Source: Neocallimastix lanati (nom. inval.) (lineage: Eukaryota > Neocallimastigomycota > Neocallimastigomycetes > Neocallimastigales > Neocallimastigaceae). Taken from it: a stretch of 60,284 nucleotides of DNA. The position numbers and the translations under genes are program-made. The DNA lies in assembly GCA_016946835.1 (NCBI GenBank), contig JACVTC010000283.1, forward strand, positions 1 to 60,284, read 5' to 3'. Positions 10,416 to 22,680 of the stretch are shown here, one piece after another. The notes beneath the pieces are model-generated. The model made no database searches and was not told the DNA's origin. It saw only the letters and a list, made by a program, of their open reading frames with translations. Numbering within the stretch: the stretch's first letter is position 1; each line of letters opens with the position of its first letter.

Positions 10416-11365
10416 ATGAGTTCAGGATCTTCTCCATCAACTTCAAATCCTGCAGTTCCAATTCCAACTGTTATAAACAAAAATCACGCTATTAGCTTTA
10501 GAGAACTCAAGAAAGAATTAAAAGACATAGAAAAACTAAGCAAAGAACATCTCGATATTAGATCTTGGGCTTCAGATTTAAAATTTTAGATCAGATATCA
10601 ACATGTAGATGATCCAGAAACTATTTTTACTGCATGTATCTTACTTCAACTGGTGAACTAAGAGAAGTAATTCAAAATATGGAATATGGCGAAAACTATA
10701 GTGATGACGATGACGATGATGATGATGACGATGATGACGATGATAATGAGGATGAAGAAGATAATCATTATCCAAGTCTTGATGAAATTATTAATGAGTT
10801 AGAAATATTTTATGGAAAAAAAGAAGATCAAAACGTCTTACTTAAGGAACTTCGCTCCTTAAAAATTAAAAAGTATGAAAAAGTTAAAGATTTTAACATT
10901 CGCTATCGATCACTCTATTTAAAACTCGATAAAAAGAGGAAAAGAAGAATTAGTGTATTGGATTATGCTGATTCTTTGAAAAATAATAAAGAAGCTTGGA
11001 AAAAGGTTTCACTCAAGGATGACATTTCTTTAAAGAAAGCATTTGCAATAGCTGAAAAAGTAGATAGATTGATGCCTACCTTTAACCAAGAAATAAACGA
11101 AAATTTTAGAACAAATTTCAACAATTCTTATAAATCATCAAATTTTAATAACAACCAATCTAAAGGAAAAGTATTTAATGATTCAAAAATAAAGGAAAAA
11201 GATTCAACTGTTGATAACTTAACTAAAAGAATAAAAGGTTTAACTGTTAGTACCTGTTTCTTTTGTAGTGAAGAAGGTCATTTTCAAACCGAATGTCCAA
11301 AACTTAATGCTATTATCAAAAAGAATCGTCAGGAATACTTCGAAAACAAACGTTTAAATCATTAA
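10416..11365 (+). pseudogene. gag: Element B gag (left arm), nonsense plus frameshift
   Basis: Capsid/nucleocapsid precursor related to element A gag through the shared RELKKELKD and DYADSL motifs. It starts MSSGSS at 10416. Compared with A, a conserved Trp codon is TAG at 10587-10589, and about 50 bp later a one-base deletion shifts frame, so the C-terminal 243 codons are open separately at 10634-11365. That part has a 14-residue Asp run encoded by a GAT/GAC microsatellite and a complete CCHC zinc knuckle (CFFCSEEGHFQTEC). Both breaks are present in the right arm too, so they predate the inverted duplication or are shared errors. Confidence 0.88.
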
Positions 11366-11385
11366 AAGGGAGAAGAAGCACTCCC
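11353..11385 (+). promoter_or_regulatory. -1 frameshift signal of element B (left arm)
   Basis: TTTAAAT at 11353-11359 is in the gag register T TTA AAT, one codon before the stop. An 8-nt spacer is followed by GGGAG (11368-11372), an 8-nt loop and CTCCC (11381-11385). The -1 frame then reads into protease sequence homologous to A. Confidence 0.78.
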
Positions 11386-12377
11386 ATTGTCAATAAAATA
11401 GCTTCCGTTAAATATCAACAATCTTCAGCTAATGACTACTTTCATGAAGAAATAGAAGATCAAGAAAAAAGTTATAAATTATCTGAGGATGAAATCGAAG
11501 AAGAAGACATCAATGATTTAGAAGATATTGACTTAATTCAAGATGAAAACGACTATTTGTTGCTGCTTTTAAAAGAAAGCATGATAACATTAGTAAAGAT
11601 CATAAAGGTAATCAAGAAAAGAAAATTCACAAAAGTCTTAGAGATAATCCTCGACCAATTGTTAATCCAGCTTTGCGAAAGAAGAAAGAAAATGAATTGA
11701 AAGTTAATCCAACTCCAAAACAAACATCAAATCAGATACATCCTTCGATAATGTCACAGCCCTTAATCAATCTCGAAAAACAAAAAGAAAAAGAAATTCG
11801 TGATAAAGAACGTGCTAGTACTTCTCAATCACCAATGGAAATTACTGATATAGATTTATTTAATCGCAGAAAAGAAAAAGAAAAAAGAAAAGAGGTTAGT
11901 GATACAGAACTTGCATCTGCTTCCACCTCGCCCATTGAAATTGTTGATATTGATGAAACTGATCATATTATTTCTAATAATGATGAAAATAGTATTCCAA
12001 ATAATACATTAAATAAATTCATTAATGAGAAACTAAAAGTAAATAAACTTCCTGGAAACAAAATTCCTAGAGTTTCAAGAAAGATCCAAATGATAACTGA
12101 TCATCTACCTTACAATGTTATTAAAGACTTAAATACTACTAAATGTAATATTACCTTTGGAGAATTATTTGAAGTATCACCAAAAATCAGATCTCAAGTT
12201 GCAAAAGGTTTAAAGTTAGAAAAAGATTCTATTAAGATAGCCGGTGCCGTTGACAACATTTATGCTACTACTACTATAGTTAATAATCTTGATCACACTT
12301 ATAAAAGTAAAAACAAAGAACCCAAAGAAGATGATATAGCCATGGTCGACGTTACTGTTGAAGGAGTCAAAGGAAAG
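11366..12377 (+). pseudogene. Element B protease region, truncated at the inverted-repeat junction
   Basis: This is the start of B pol. The -1 frame from the slippery site is open until a one-base loss near 11550, after which the frame continues as 11673-12383. It resembles the N-terminal 250 residues of A pol (KIRSQV.KGLKLEK, GAVDN.YATT, EDDIAMVDVTVEG). It stops within GVKGK, just before the protease active site, because the inverted repeat ends here and antisense element C sequence begins. The last few codons of the open frame are C-derived. Confidence 0.85.
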
Positions 12378-14502
12378 AAATGATCTTAATTGAGAAATAT
12401 TCTTTGGGTTTTCCCATAAGACAATACTTTGGACTTTTGATGGTGCAGTTTTTAATCCATCAACTGTTAGTACATGTCCTAAAACTTCGACTTTTTCTTT
12501 AAAAATTGACACTTTTGTAAATTTATTGATAAATTATATTTTGAGAATATATCGAATACTAATTTTAAGTGTTTTGTGTGCTCTTTTAAATTCTTAGAAT
12601 AAACCACGACATCGTCAATATAGACAAATAAGCATTCACCTATTAATGGTAGCAATATCCGATTCATTTCTCGTTGGAATGTCGCTGGCGCATTTGTTAG
12701 TCCAAAAGGCATTACTAAAAAATTGTAATTTCCAAATTTTGTGGTGAATGATGTTTTCTCGATATCTTTCTTATTCATTGGTATTTGGTGGTAACCAGAA
12801 AATAAATCCAATGCGGAAAATATTTTTGCACCCTTTACTGATGTTACTAATTCGTCAATGAGAGGCAAGGCATAAGAATCTTTTATTGTAATATTATTCA
12901 GTTTTCTATAATCAATACACATTCTCCATTTTCCATTTTTCTTTTGAACAAGTAATACTGGGAATGCCCATGGTGAATGGGAAGGTTCTATTAGTCCTTT
13001 GTTTAATAATGACATTATTTCTTCCTTAAGAATATTTGAATGTTCCTTTGATAATTTGTACTGTTTTAATTTTATTAGTACATTGGTAGTTGTTATTATA
13101 TTATGAGGATGCAAATTTGCAGTTGTTAATTGAGAAAGAGAAGTTGCCATACACTTTTGATTATTTAATATTAAAATTTTAAATTCTTCCTTTATTTCAA
13201 TTGGTACTTCGTTAATTATTTCGTTAAGAGTATTCATAAATTCATTTTCTTCTTCGTTTGAAATAATAATTGAATTAATTAAAGGTATGTCCTGTTTACT
13301 ATTAATAATTTCGCTAACTTTAATTAAACCTTTATCAGTCTTCTTGTAAATAAAATCATCATCTGGGTCAATTAATAATCTATATTTCTTTTGTATACTT
13401 CTTCCTATAATTAAATCATAATAATTATTTGTATAGTCTATAATATAAAATTTTTCATTAATAGTTAAATTTTCACTTATTTTTAATTTTATATTTGTAT
13501 AATATTGAGTTGGTATTAATGTTCCATCAGCTAGAGCAATGGTAATTGTTTCGTCAATTTTTACTATGTTATTTAATTCAGTTTTATTAAAACTTTCTAA
13601 GGTAATTATATTATTATTTGCACCAGTATCAAATAATACTTTAAAAGGTTGGTTATTTATTTCCCCAATGATAATCGGTATATTAAAATTCGCTATTGAA
13701 CATAAAATTCTTTCTACTCTTGGCTTTAGACCCTGTTCCAATTCTTTTCTTATTGCTGGACTTGCTGCTAATAGCTGTGCTAAATTAATTTTTGGATAGA
13801 TTGATTTGATTTCTTCAATAATATTAAACTTTTGTTCTTTATCTAATAATTTTATTTCAGTCATATTCCTTTTAATAATAAATTTTGTTGGCTTATTTTC
13901 ATTATCATTATCTTTATCTAAATCAATTACATTATTTGTTTTTATTTCATTTTTATTTTTATAATTTTCAATATTTTTATTACTATTATTATTTTTATTA
14001 TCATAATTATTTTTATTATTTTTATTATTTGTATTATTTGTATTATTTGTATTATTGGTATTATTTGTATTATTATCATTATTATTACTAATTCCATTAC
14101 TGTCATTATTATTAATAATACCATCATTACTATGATTATTATTAAGATTTATACTTTCCTCAAGATTATTTTTATTTTCTATTTCTTGATTATTATTAGT
14201 TTCGTTATTTTCATTCTGGTTGGAGTATTCTTCTTCATTATCATCTATATTCATGGCTCTTCTTCTTTTGTCTCTAATTTCTCTTTTTTGTTGTTTTACT
14301 ATTTTAATTTTGGGTTGGTTTAATATTGAAGGTTTAATAATTGATTTATTTGATAATTTTATTTTGGTTTTATTCAATTGATTTGAAGTTGTAGTCTTTT
14401 TCTTTTGTGCGGCATTAATTGTGTATATGTTATTGTTATTATTGGAATTTATTGTATTTGCAATTTTATTTATATTGGGAGATTGCGTACTCCCATTATT
14501 TA
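12378..14502 (-). pseudogene. pol: Ty3/Gypsy element C Pol, truncated
   Basis: A third Gypsy lineage. The frame opens in -1 register from the gag slippery site at 14509 and runs on to 12479. It has a long Asn-rich low-complexity stretch (Asn/Thr/Lys repeats near 13960-14110), a canonical protease motif DTGANNN, and an RT with RMCIDYRKL, GYHQIP and YIDDVVVYS. A frameshift near 12490-12510 moves the reading to a second frame, which continues through VEVLGH and LRSFL and then stops being C-like at 12378. The RNase H and integrase are missing, lost at the junction with element B. It has an ordinary DTG, unlike A and B. Confidence 0.88.
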
Positions 14503-14509
14503 TTTTAAA
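14476..14509 (-). promoter_or_regulatory. -1 frameshift signal of element C
   Basis: On the minus strand TTTAAAA (14503-14509) is in the gag register T TTA AAA and sits directly before the TAA stop. A 7-nt spacer is followed by TGGGAG (14490-14495), an 8-nt loop and CTCCCA (14476-14481), a 6-bp stem. Pol is open in the -1 frame. Confidence 0.78.
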
Positions 14510-15446
14510 CGATCATCATTTTGTTCAGATTCTGGGCAGTCAACTTCATTATGTCCGATCCTCATACAATTTACGCAAAAATTAATTTTTAAGTCGAAGA
14601 GCTTTTGTGTTATTTCTTTTATTTCTTCATCATTTATGCTTTGTTTTGCATTATTTCTATTATTATTAGTATTTTTATTTAATTGTTCTTTATATTGATA
14701 ATAATTATTGTACTTATTATTGTAGTTACTATTATAGGATTTATTATTATAAAAATTTTTATTTTGATATCCATACGTTGAACTATTAGCGTTATTATTA
14801 TTTCCTTCCTTATTTTTATTATTTGGAGAATAAAAATTAATATAAGAACTTTCGGATTGCCTTTTTGTAGAATTATGGCTAGTAGTTTTCTCTTTTGAAG
14901 GATTTTTATTTTTATTTTCTTTAATAAGGTTCATAATCTTTTCTTTCTTCGAAGTGATTTTCTGAGCTTCTTCTAAGGTAGTTGGTTCTTCCTCCATTAA
15001 GCTTTCGTATATTTTATTCCAATTACGAAAAGCATTTATATAATAAGATGTTACGATAACATCTGAGATTACCACAGTTTTACTTATTTGGTTTAGCAAT
15101 TCAGAGAATCGTATGTCAAAGTCTGTAATTGTTTCATCTTTACGTATAGTAATAGATGAAAGTTCCAGAAGTCTGGAATTCTTTGACGCAGTTTTTTTAT
15201 AATGCTTTGCTAAATTTGTTAATATAGTATCATATTCATCTGGTATTTTTTTATTTAGAGAATTATAAACTATTGTCCTTGCAACACCATCTGTTATTGC
15301 AATTAAATAATCTATTTTCTCTCTTTCTTCGCTTACTTTAAAAGTAAGACACCAATGTTCGAATGCAAACTTCCATTCATCGAATGCAACTTTTGTTTTT
15401 CCGAGAATGGGAAGTCTGTTGAACGTTATTAATTTTATTTGATTTT

Positions 15447-15450
<4 letters not shown>
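14500..15450 (-). CDS. gag: Element C Gag
   Basis: A 316-residue Gag from ATG 15450. The N-terminal half looks like a retrotransposon capsid domain (FDEWKFAFEHW, ITDFDIRFSELLNQI, EEAQKITSKKEK). A Lys/Asn-rich linker and an Asn/Tyr-rich low-complexity region follow. It ends with a standard CCHC zinc knuckle, CVNCMRIGHNEVDC, near residues 295-308. The start codon is immediately preceded by a run of 32 A residues on the coding strand. It is expressed from an upstream LTR and continues into Pol by -1 frameshifting. The frame is intact although pol is truncated. Confidence 0.9.
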
Positions 15451-15485
<35 letters not shown>

Positions 15486-15579
15486 TTATTATATTTTTAT
15501 TTTATTTTATTTTATTTATATACGCTACTTTATTGTATCACTATATATGTATATTTATTTTTTTATTTTTTAATTTTTT

Positions 15580-15610
<31 letters not shown>

Positions 15611-16933
15611 TATTTACTTATATTATTTGTATTATTTTACTTATTTATATTTATATTATTTAACTTATTTATATTATTTAACTTATTTTATTATTTTGCT
15701 TTAATCTTTATTTATAGTTTATTGTATATTATCTTTACTTCATTTAATATATTTTATCTTTTCTTTGTTTTATATATAAACTAAGATTAATTTTTAATAT
15801 CTAAAAATTATATATTATTACTAGTTCTATAATGGTTATATATATATATATATATATTTTTTTTATTAATAATAATTAATTATAATTTAATTTACTATAT
15901 TTTTTTTAATTGTGTAACTTATAATTTTTTTAAAATAATTACATCAATAATTTTTAAATTAATTATTACATTAATCTATTTTAATTAATTTCTGCTAAAT
16001 CTTTTATAACTATGATTTAATGGGTTTCTTTTATTTATTATTAATTTTCTGTAAAGATATCTTTATATCTTTAATAAATTTATGTAATTCATTATTACAT
16101 TAATTTATGTATGAAATTTTTTCCACGATATCTTTAATAAAATTATGTAATTTACATTAATTTATGAATTAAAGCATATTTCAATAAATTTATGTAAACG
16201 ATAAAATCATACATCAAGTTTACGTACATGAATTAAATACTTTAAATAGTTATTTCTCCTTAAATTAATAATTGAAATTTAAAATTATAAATTAGAACTT
16301 AAATTATTTAAATTTATATTTATTAAATATGAAATTAAATAATTTAGTCACAAAAAATTCGCCAAATCTGTTATTGTTAAATTTTTATTTATTTAAATAG
16401 TATAGTTTAATATTATTAATAGTTTTTAGTTTAATTTTAAATTAGTTAAAATATTTAAATAGTTATAATAAAAAATAGTTATAATAAAAAATAGTTAATT
16501 AGAAAATTATACTATAATTAGTTTTAGTTTAAATATTTTATTATTTTATAAAATTAATTATTATTAATATTTAAATTGAATATATGTAAATTAAATTAAT
16601 TTAATATATTAGAATATAATTAAGAAAAATATAAATATTGTAAATTTTCTTTAATTGAAAAAATGTAATTGTTATTTTTTATAATTTGATAGTTCATAAC
16701 ATAATAAGAACTATTTAATAAAAGATTTTTAATAAATCAAATATTTTTAATAAAAAGAATTTATTTTATAATAGTGTTTTTGTATTATTATAATCTGTTT
16801 TAACATAAAACACTTTATATTTTCACTTAAATATTTTACCCCATTGGGTTTTAAATAAGAATAACTTTTATTACCTCATTGGGTTTTATTTTTTTTTATA
16901 GAATAAAGAATTCTACTTACCTCACCGGGCTTA
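15451..16933 (-). other. Element C leader: poly(A) run and short repeats
   Basis: About 1.5 kb between the primer-binding site and gag, with no gene. It contains T-rich low complexity, including a 32-T run at 15451-15482. Near the primer site there are three partial repeats on the minus strand (AAGCCCGGTGAGGTAAG, AAACCCAATGAGGTAA, AAACCCAATGGGGTAA, at about 16917, 16871 and 16836). The first ends in a good 5' splice-site match (GGTAAGT), so a spliced leader is possible but unproven. Confidence 0.5.
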
Positions 16934-16950
16934 GTTAGGATTCTCCACCA
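16934..16950 (-). other. Probable primer-binding site of element C
   Basis: The minus strand reads TGGTGGAGAATCCTAAC, which shares its first nine bases with the A/B primer site (TGGTGGAGA) and then differs. It lies 3 bp inside a TGTCA end that I take as the LTR terminus. Confidence 0.6.
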
Positions 16951-16953
16951 GTT

Positions 16954-18136
16954 TGACAAATGTTGATTATTATCTTAATTTAGAATTTACTTCTAAAAGT
17001 GATAATAATGTGTCAATTAAAAAGGTAGTTATTAACACAAAAATGTTAATTAAAACACTAAAGTTTAAAGAAAGAAAAGAATATTTGTTTTTTTTTTATA
17101 ATAAAACTTTATTTATCAATATAAAATTGTACTTTTTATTATTTTGAATATTTATATTCTTAATAAAAAGTATTTAAAATAAATGAGAATAAAAGAAAAT
17201 AATTTATTAAAACTTAAATTTAAAATTTTTAATTCTTGAATTCTGATTTTTTATTTTTAAAGAAATATTTACATGTTTTTATATTTTTCTTTTAAGTTTA
17301 AATTATTTAAAATAAAACTATATAATTATTTAAAGTAAACACTTTTAAGATAAATAAACAATTTTGTTACTATTAATAAGTTTCTTTTTAATTAATATTA
17401 ATATCAATTTAAACTGAGATTTAATTTAAAATCGTTAAAGTAAAATAAAAGAATAATTTAATATAAAATACATTGTTCTTTAAATTATAATAATATTTAT
17501 TTAATAATTTTAAATCTTTTAATTTATTTTTATTAAAATATTATTTTATAATTATCAATAACTAATGAAGAGGGTTATTATTCCATTTTATTGATTTTTC
17601 TTAATTTATAATTTGGTTATTTATCAAAAATTTGTGTAATAGATACATGGTAACTTCAAGCCTATCCAATGATAGTTCTTTGGTTACGTAATGTATCTCA
17701 AAACAGCTAGCAATTTCGGCTAATCAAATAAAATCTTTTGTTAATTTCGTACATTAAATTTTATTATTTTATAATTAATTATATAGTTAAATACTTAGTT
17801 AAATATATTTTATTTTGTGATTAGTAAACAAAGTTAAATTAAATTATTTACCAATCATAATATTATTGACATGTATAAATAATAATTGAACTTGTAACTG
17901 TAACGCACTAGCGTTACTATTAACGTAAATTGTTATTATAAATATTAAAATTAATAAATAAAATATAATTATTAAATAAAATATATTACTCAGTGTAAGC
18001 CCAGTAACTAATAACAAATAGAGTTATAAAGTGCTGCGCTATATTCTAGTGTAATAGAAAATAATAGTTATAAAATTAATTAATTTAGTGTTTATTATTA
18101 ACAACTCAATTAGAGAGGTATTAAGTTATCTTAACC
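16954..18136 (-). repeat. Partial LTR-like region of element C
   Basis: This is the sequence upstream of the C primer site and presumably LTR (U5/R side), ending ...TTTGTCA at 16954. It is A+T-rich with no gene; the open frame 16953-17147 looks fortuitous. A TATA-like motif on the plus strand (GACATGTATAAATAAT, near 17870) points away from C. The region is interrupted on the right by the F solo LTR and then by element B, so its outer end cannot be fixed here. Confidence 0.45.
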
Positions 18137-18141
18137 TTTAG

Positions 18142-18795
18142 TGTTAAAGTTTTTAGATAATTTGGTCTTAACGATTAGGTCAAGATGCCAAATTATAGTA
18201 ATTAATTAATAATTTAAATTTACTCTTGTTTAAAACATATTGTTATTAGTAAATTTTATAATTAAGTTTTTATTTAAAATATAAATTTTATTTAATCTTA
18301 ATAATATTTTGTTACATTATTATTTTATATAATTATTACTATAATATAAATTACAATAATCCTACAAAGGATTAATCAAAAGATTTAAACATATATTTAT
18401 ATAAAATAATTAATTATTAAAATATTAATTATTAATATGGATATGTAATAGTATTAATATAAGTTTGATATTGATAATATAAAGTAAGATAATAATATAA
18501 ATATTTAAAATAAATAAAATATAAGAATATAATATTAGCTAAATATTATATTTTATAATTAAAATATAATATGTAGAAATTAATTTAATGACAATCACGT
18601 GTCTACATTATTTAATATATATTAATTTCAATATGTTAATAATATTTAGTAATTAGTTGGCCTGGACTAATTCCTAAATATTTTAATAAAGTTAATTTAA
18701 TAATAATTATTATATTATTATTTTTTAATATTGAAATTCAAATAACTGAATTATTGAAATTGAAATTGAATTGAAATTCAGTTATTATCTTAACA
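18142..18795 (-). repeat. Solo LTR, family F (second copy)
   Basis: A 654-bp unit on the minus strand starts TGTTAAGATAATAAC and ends AACTTTAACA. It is flanked by perfect TTTAG duplications at 18137-18141 and 18796-18800. It is diverged from but clearly homologous to 28538-29195. No internal region is present. Confidence 0.9.
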
Positions 18796-18850
18796 TTTAG
18801 ATTTAATTGTTATTCGTTATTTTAGTTAATAATAAACTTACCTTTTACAA

Positions 18851-19773
18851 TGTTGAGGTTCGGGACAGATCAATAATAAATATAGAAATAAACACTAAAA
18901 TAAAAAAAATTAATTAAAAATTAAAATATATCTTTTTTTTAAAATATTTTATTTATTTATTTAATAAAAATTATTCAATTAAAACTAAAGATAATTTAAT
19001 TTCTTGAATAAGATTATATTTTTTTTCAGATTATTTTTCTAAAATACAATTTTCTCATCTATTTATATTTTTTTTATCGTTAGAAATGGTCAAGCCATTT
19101 CTTTAGAATATCTTAGAGTTACATGTTTGAATTGTATTTAAATTATAAATTCATAATCTATTCTATTATAATAAATAATTATTACATATTATTAAATTCT
19201 AAACTATTTATTATTAATTGTAGTGATAATATATTTTAAAAATAATTTTATTACTTTTACAGAACTATTAGTAATAGAGTATTATTTAATTTTATACTAT
19301 TTTTAAATAAAAGTATTTTAGATTATTATCTATTATTAATATTATTATAAATAGGGTGTATTTTGGAAGGAAGTATTACTAATTTTAATGACAAGGATCA
19401 TGGATTTAAATAAAATATTTTTAAATCATTATTAATTATATTAATTTTTATTAATAATAAATAATCTGTATTAGTAATATTTGTAAAATAAAATTTTCTT
19501 TAATAATAAAATATTGATAGAATAAATCATATTAATAAAACTAGATATTGATAATAATATTGATATTAATAATATAGTATTAATTTTAATAATAAAGTAT
19601 TGATATTAATAAAGAATTTATATTAATAATAATAAATTTAATATTAGTAATAATTTGGCAGTAATAGAACATAAGAAAGTTCCCCAAGTAAGGAAATAAA
19701 TAATTTAATTTTAGTGGTTAAGTTATTTTTATGAAAAATAATAAAATTAACATTATTTGTTCATTCCTTAACA
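18851..19773 (-). repeat. 3' LTR of element B, 923 bp
   Basis: On the element strand it starts TGTTAAGGAATGAAC and ends CCTCAACA. Compared with the 5' LTR it lacks one T in a T run and has two substitutions that I noticed. The polypurine tract GCGAGAGCATC lies at about 19775-19785. Confidence 0.93.
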
Positions 19774-19796
19774 AGATGCTCTCGCTAAGACTCAAG

Positions 19797-20570
19797 CTAT
19801 ACAGAAGCTGAGTTAAACTTGATTATGTTCTTTAAGTGAACATTGCGGTTCATTTGTATACCCGACTTAGGATAGGCTAATATTACTGTGTTGAATTGTT
19901 TCTTAATTACTTGGAGTGGTCCAACAAAATATGGTTCTAACTTGGTTCGAGTAAAATTCCTTACTAAGACTAAATCACCAGGTTTTATTCTTTTGGCCTG
20001 ATTCATATTATTCTTTTGTTCTCTACGAGTAGCCCAGTATTTGTTTGCATTTTTGATATTGGCCGCAGCTTCCATAGTCCATAAATAGTGATTGACAAAT
20101 TTTTCCAATAGGATTTCATCCGAAGATTTGTTTACACTTTTAGTTGGTCTAGCAGCTATGTCAAAGGGTTGTTGGTCTTCTCGTCCATAAACAAGTTCAA
20201 AGCTAGAATGATTAGTAACCGAATTTTTGGTTGTACGAAGAGCCCATAAAGCGGAAGGTAAGACTTCGTCCCATTCTTTTTGTTTATTTCCTAAAAGTCT
20301 AAGTAGTTTTCCAATTTCTTTATTTCGGTTTTCTGTAAGACCGTTCGTTTCTGGATGATAAGTTGTACTGAACCTCACATACACATCATAAAGATCTAGG
20401 AACATTTTTGTCATATCCGAATTGAATTGAACACCATTATCAGTTGTAATTGTTTGAGGCACACCATGACGAGAGAATACATTAATTAAAAATTTTATTA
20501 CATCTCTTGAAGTTACATTTTCAGTTGGCTCGGCCTCTACCCATTTAGTAAAATAGTCCACGATTACCAA
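19797..20570 (-). pseudogene. Element B integrase core and C-terminus (fragment)
   Basis: Continuation of B pol after a frameshift between 20570 and 20660. It carries the second and third parts of the integrase core (TTDNGVQF, ETNGLTENRNKEI) and a C-terminal GPLQVIKKQFNT module like that of element A, ending at 19797. The first catalytic Asp region is split by the frameshift. The open start at 20570 is an internal codon, not a real initiation site. Confidence 0.88.
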
Positions 20571-20623
20571 AATATATTTATTATTGTTTAATGTTTTCTC
20601 TAGAGGTCCAATTATATCTAAAC

Positions 20624-22645
20624 CTAAATGTGTGAAAGGTCCTTCAACTTCTGTAGGAATATCTCTGTTGGTTCTGGGTATGCTTTGGGTCTATTTAATT
20701 GACATTGTTCGCATTTTGAAATAATTCTTTTAATATCATTTACCATGTTGTTCCAATAATAACTTTTTCGTAATCGTTGGTAAGTTTTATTATATCCTTC
20801 ATGTCCTATGCCATGAGCTTCAAGAATGAGTTTGACCTTTTCATTAGTATCAGTGATTAATTTCCTATAAGTATTTCCATCTACAAAGTATTCAATTCCA
20901 TCAATTGTTGTAAATTTTTCTTTCATAAATTCTTTTACAACTTTATATAATAAAGATTCATCAACTTTTGAAGAGAGTTTTGTTGCCAATATTTTCTTAT
21001 CATTTATACTTTTCATTCGAGAAAGAGCATCAGCTACAACATTCTTTTTGCCAGGTTCATATCGAATTTCTACACCTAAAAGATTTACAGCTAAACACCA
21101 TCTGGTTTGTCGAGCACTTGTTGGTTCTTTCTTGTTGAATAATCCTACTAAGGGTTTATGGTCAGTATAGATTATTGTTTTAATGGGATTTCCCATAATA
21201 TAAGGTTTAAATTTTGTTAAGCAATAAAATAGAGCAGTTCCTTCTAGATCTGTAATTCCGTAATTTCTTTCATGTTTAGTTAATGTTCTACTTACATAGT
21301 GTACAGGATGCTCTTTTTTCGTTTCATCATCTTTTTGTAATAGGACACCACCAATGCCATCATACGATGCATCCGTTCGAATAATAAATTCTTTCTCGAA
21401 ACATGGAAATTTTAAAATTGGTGCATTTATTAATTTTTCTTTAATTATATTAAAGCTATCATTTTGCTCTTTATTCCATCGGAATTCAACATCTTTTCTT
21501 AACAATTTGCAAAGAGGAGCTGTTATTCGAGCATATTTATCGATGAAGTCTCGATAATATCCTATCGCCCCTAGGAAAGACCGTAATTCATGGAGGTTTG
21601 AAGGAGGTTTCCAATTTTTAATTGATTCAATCTTGCTATCAAGAGGGCTCAGACCTTGTGCAGATACTTTGTGATCGAGGACTTCAACTTCTGTTTGCAT
21701 AAACGAACATTTTTCAATATTGATTTTAAGTTTGTGTTCTTTGAAAACAGCGAGTACTTTAGCAATATGTTCGAGGTGTTCTTCTAAAGATTTTGAGTAT
21801 ATAAGGATATCGTCAATGAAATTGAAAACAAAATCACCAATGAAAGGGAAGAGAATTTTGTTCATCTCACGTTGGAAAGTTGCTGGAGCGTTAGTAAGTC
21901 CGAAAGGCATGACTTTGAATTGATAATTTCCGAATTTTGTGGTAAAACTGGTAACTTCAACGCTTTCTTCATCCATAAGTATTTGATGATATCCGGAGTA
22001 AAGGTCCATTGTAGTAAATATTATAGCACCATCTAAACTATCGAATATTTCATCAATATTTGGAAGAGAATATGAATCTTTTATAGTAGCATCATTGACT
22101 TTTCTATAGTCAACACACATTCTCCATTTACCATTTGGTTTAGGAACAAGAACAACAGGCGAAGACCATTCTGAGTATGACGGTTCAATAAGTCTTTTAT
22201 TTATTAATTTGGTAAGTTCTTCTTTAAGAATATCTGTTTTAAGTTTTGAGATTCTATAAAATTTTTGTTTAATTGGCCTAGCACCAGGTTTAAGGTGAAT
22301 TTTATGTGGAGATAAGTTCGAAGGTGTTAATTCTTCAGAAGAGGTCGCAATTATAACTATATTATCTTCTAAAAGTTTAATTATTTGATCTCGATTCTTT
22401 TTATTAAGAGTATTGATAAATTTTTCGTTATGAATATATTCTCGAGGAGGAAGACCTTCCATTTTCTTAAGTTCTTTCTTAATAAATTCATTAAAAATAG
22501 CTTTTACAAAACAAACTAGTTTTTCTTCATTTTCATATTGATTGTTTATAGGAGCAATTTCTTCAACCGATCCATTATCATTGAATTGGCAAAGACTATA
22601 AAGAATAGGATGAATAAACAATTTATGATCTATTTGAGTTTTCAA
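20624..22645 (-). pseudogene. Element B reverse transcriptase, RNase H and integrase zinc finger
   Basis: 673 open codons homologous to A pol. RT motifs are WRMCVDYRKVN, MDLYSGYHQI, FGLTNAPATFQ and FIDDILIYS. RNase H motifs are RTDASYDGIGG, YTDHKPL and VADALSR. The integrase zinc finger has HGIGHEGYNKTYQ and CEQC. The frame is separated from the protease piece (22681-23583) by a small indel after VATCR and ends in a frameshift at PYPEPTE-equivalent sequence. VLDHK stands where A has VLGHK. Confidence 0.92.
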
Positions 22646-22680
22646 GTTAATAAGAATATCAAAGAAAGGATCTTCTTTAT

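Larger units (their letters stand above)
1..12377 (+). repeat. Left arm of a ~12.4-kb inverted repeat
   Basis: Base 1 pairs with base 35257 and the match runs to about 12377, opposite 22880. From about base 290 inward, left and right coordinates sum to a constant 35256, so there is no net length difference over more than 11 kb. Between bases 1 and about 1150 there are several one-base differences, mostly in homopolymer runs. The arm contains, in order, element A (leader, gag, pol, 3' LTR), a solo F LTR, two LTR-like blocks, and the 5' part of element B. It ends inside the B protease region, not at an element boundary. The arm may continue beyond the window start. Confidence 0.97.

Noticed and set aside
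12216-12512. A 98-codon ORF on the minus strand
   Set aside because: A chimera of the element C RT continuation (12512 to about 12378) and antisense B sequence across the junction; not an independent gene.
13885-14127. Open frames rich in Tyr (plus) or Ile (minus)
   Set aside because: They are antisense or out-of-frame readings of the Asn-codon microsatellite in element C pol.
15533-15784. An 83-codon Phe/Leu/Tyr-rich ORF
   Set aside because: T-rich low-complexity leader of element C; no start context or similarity.
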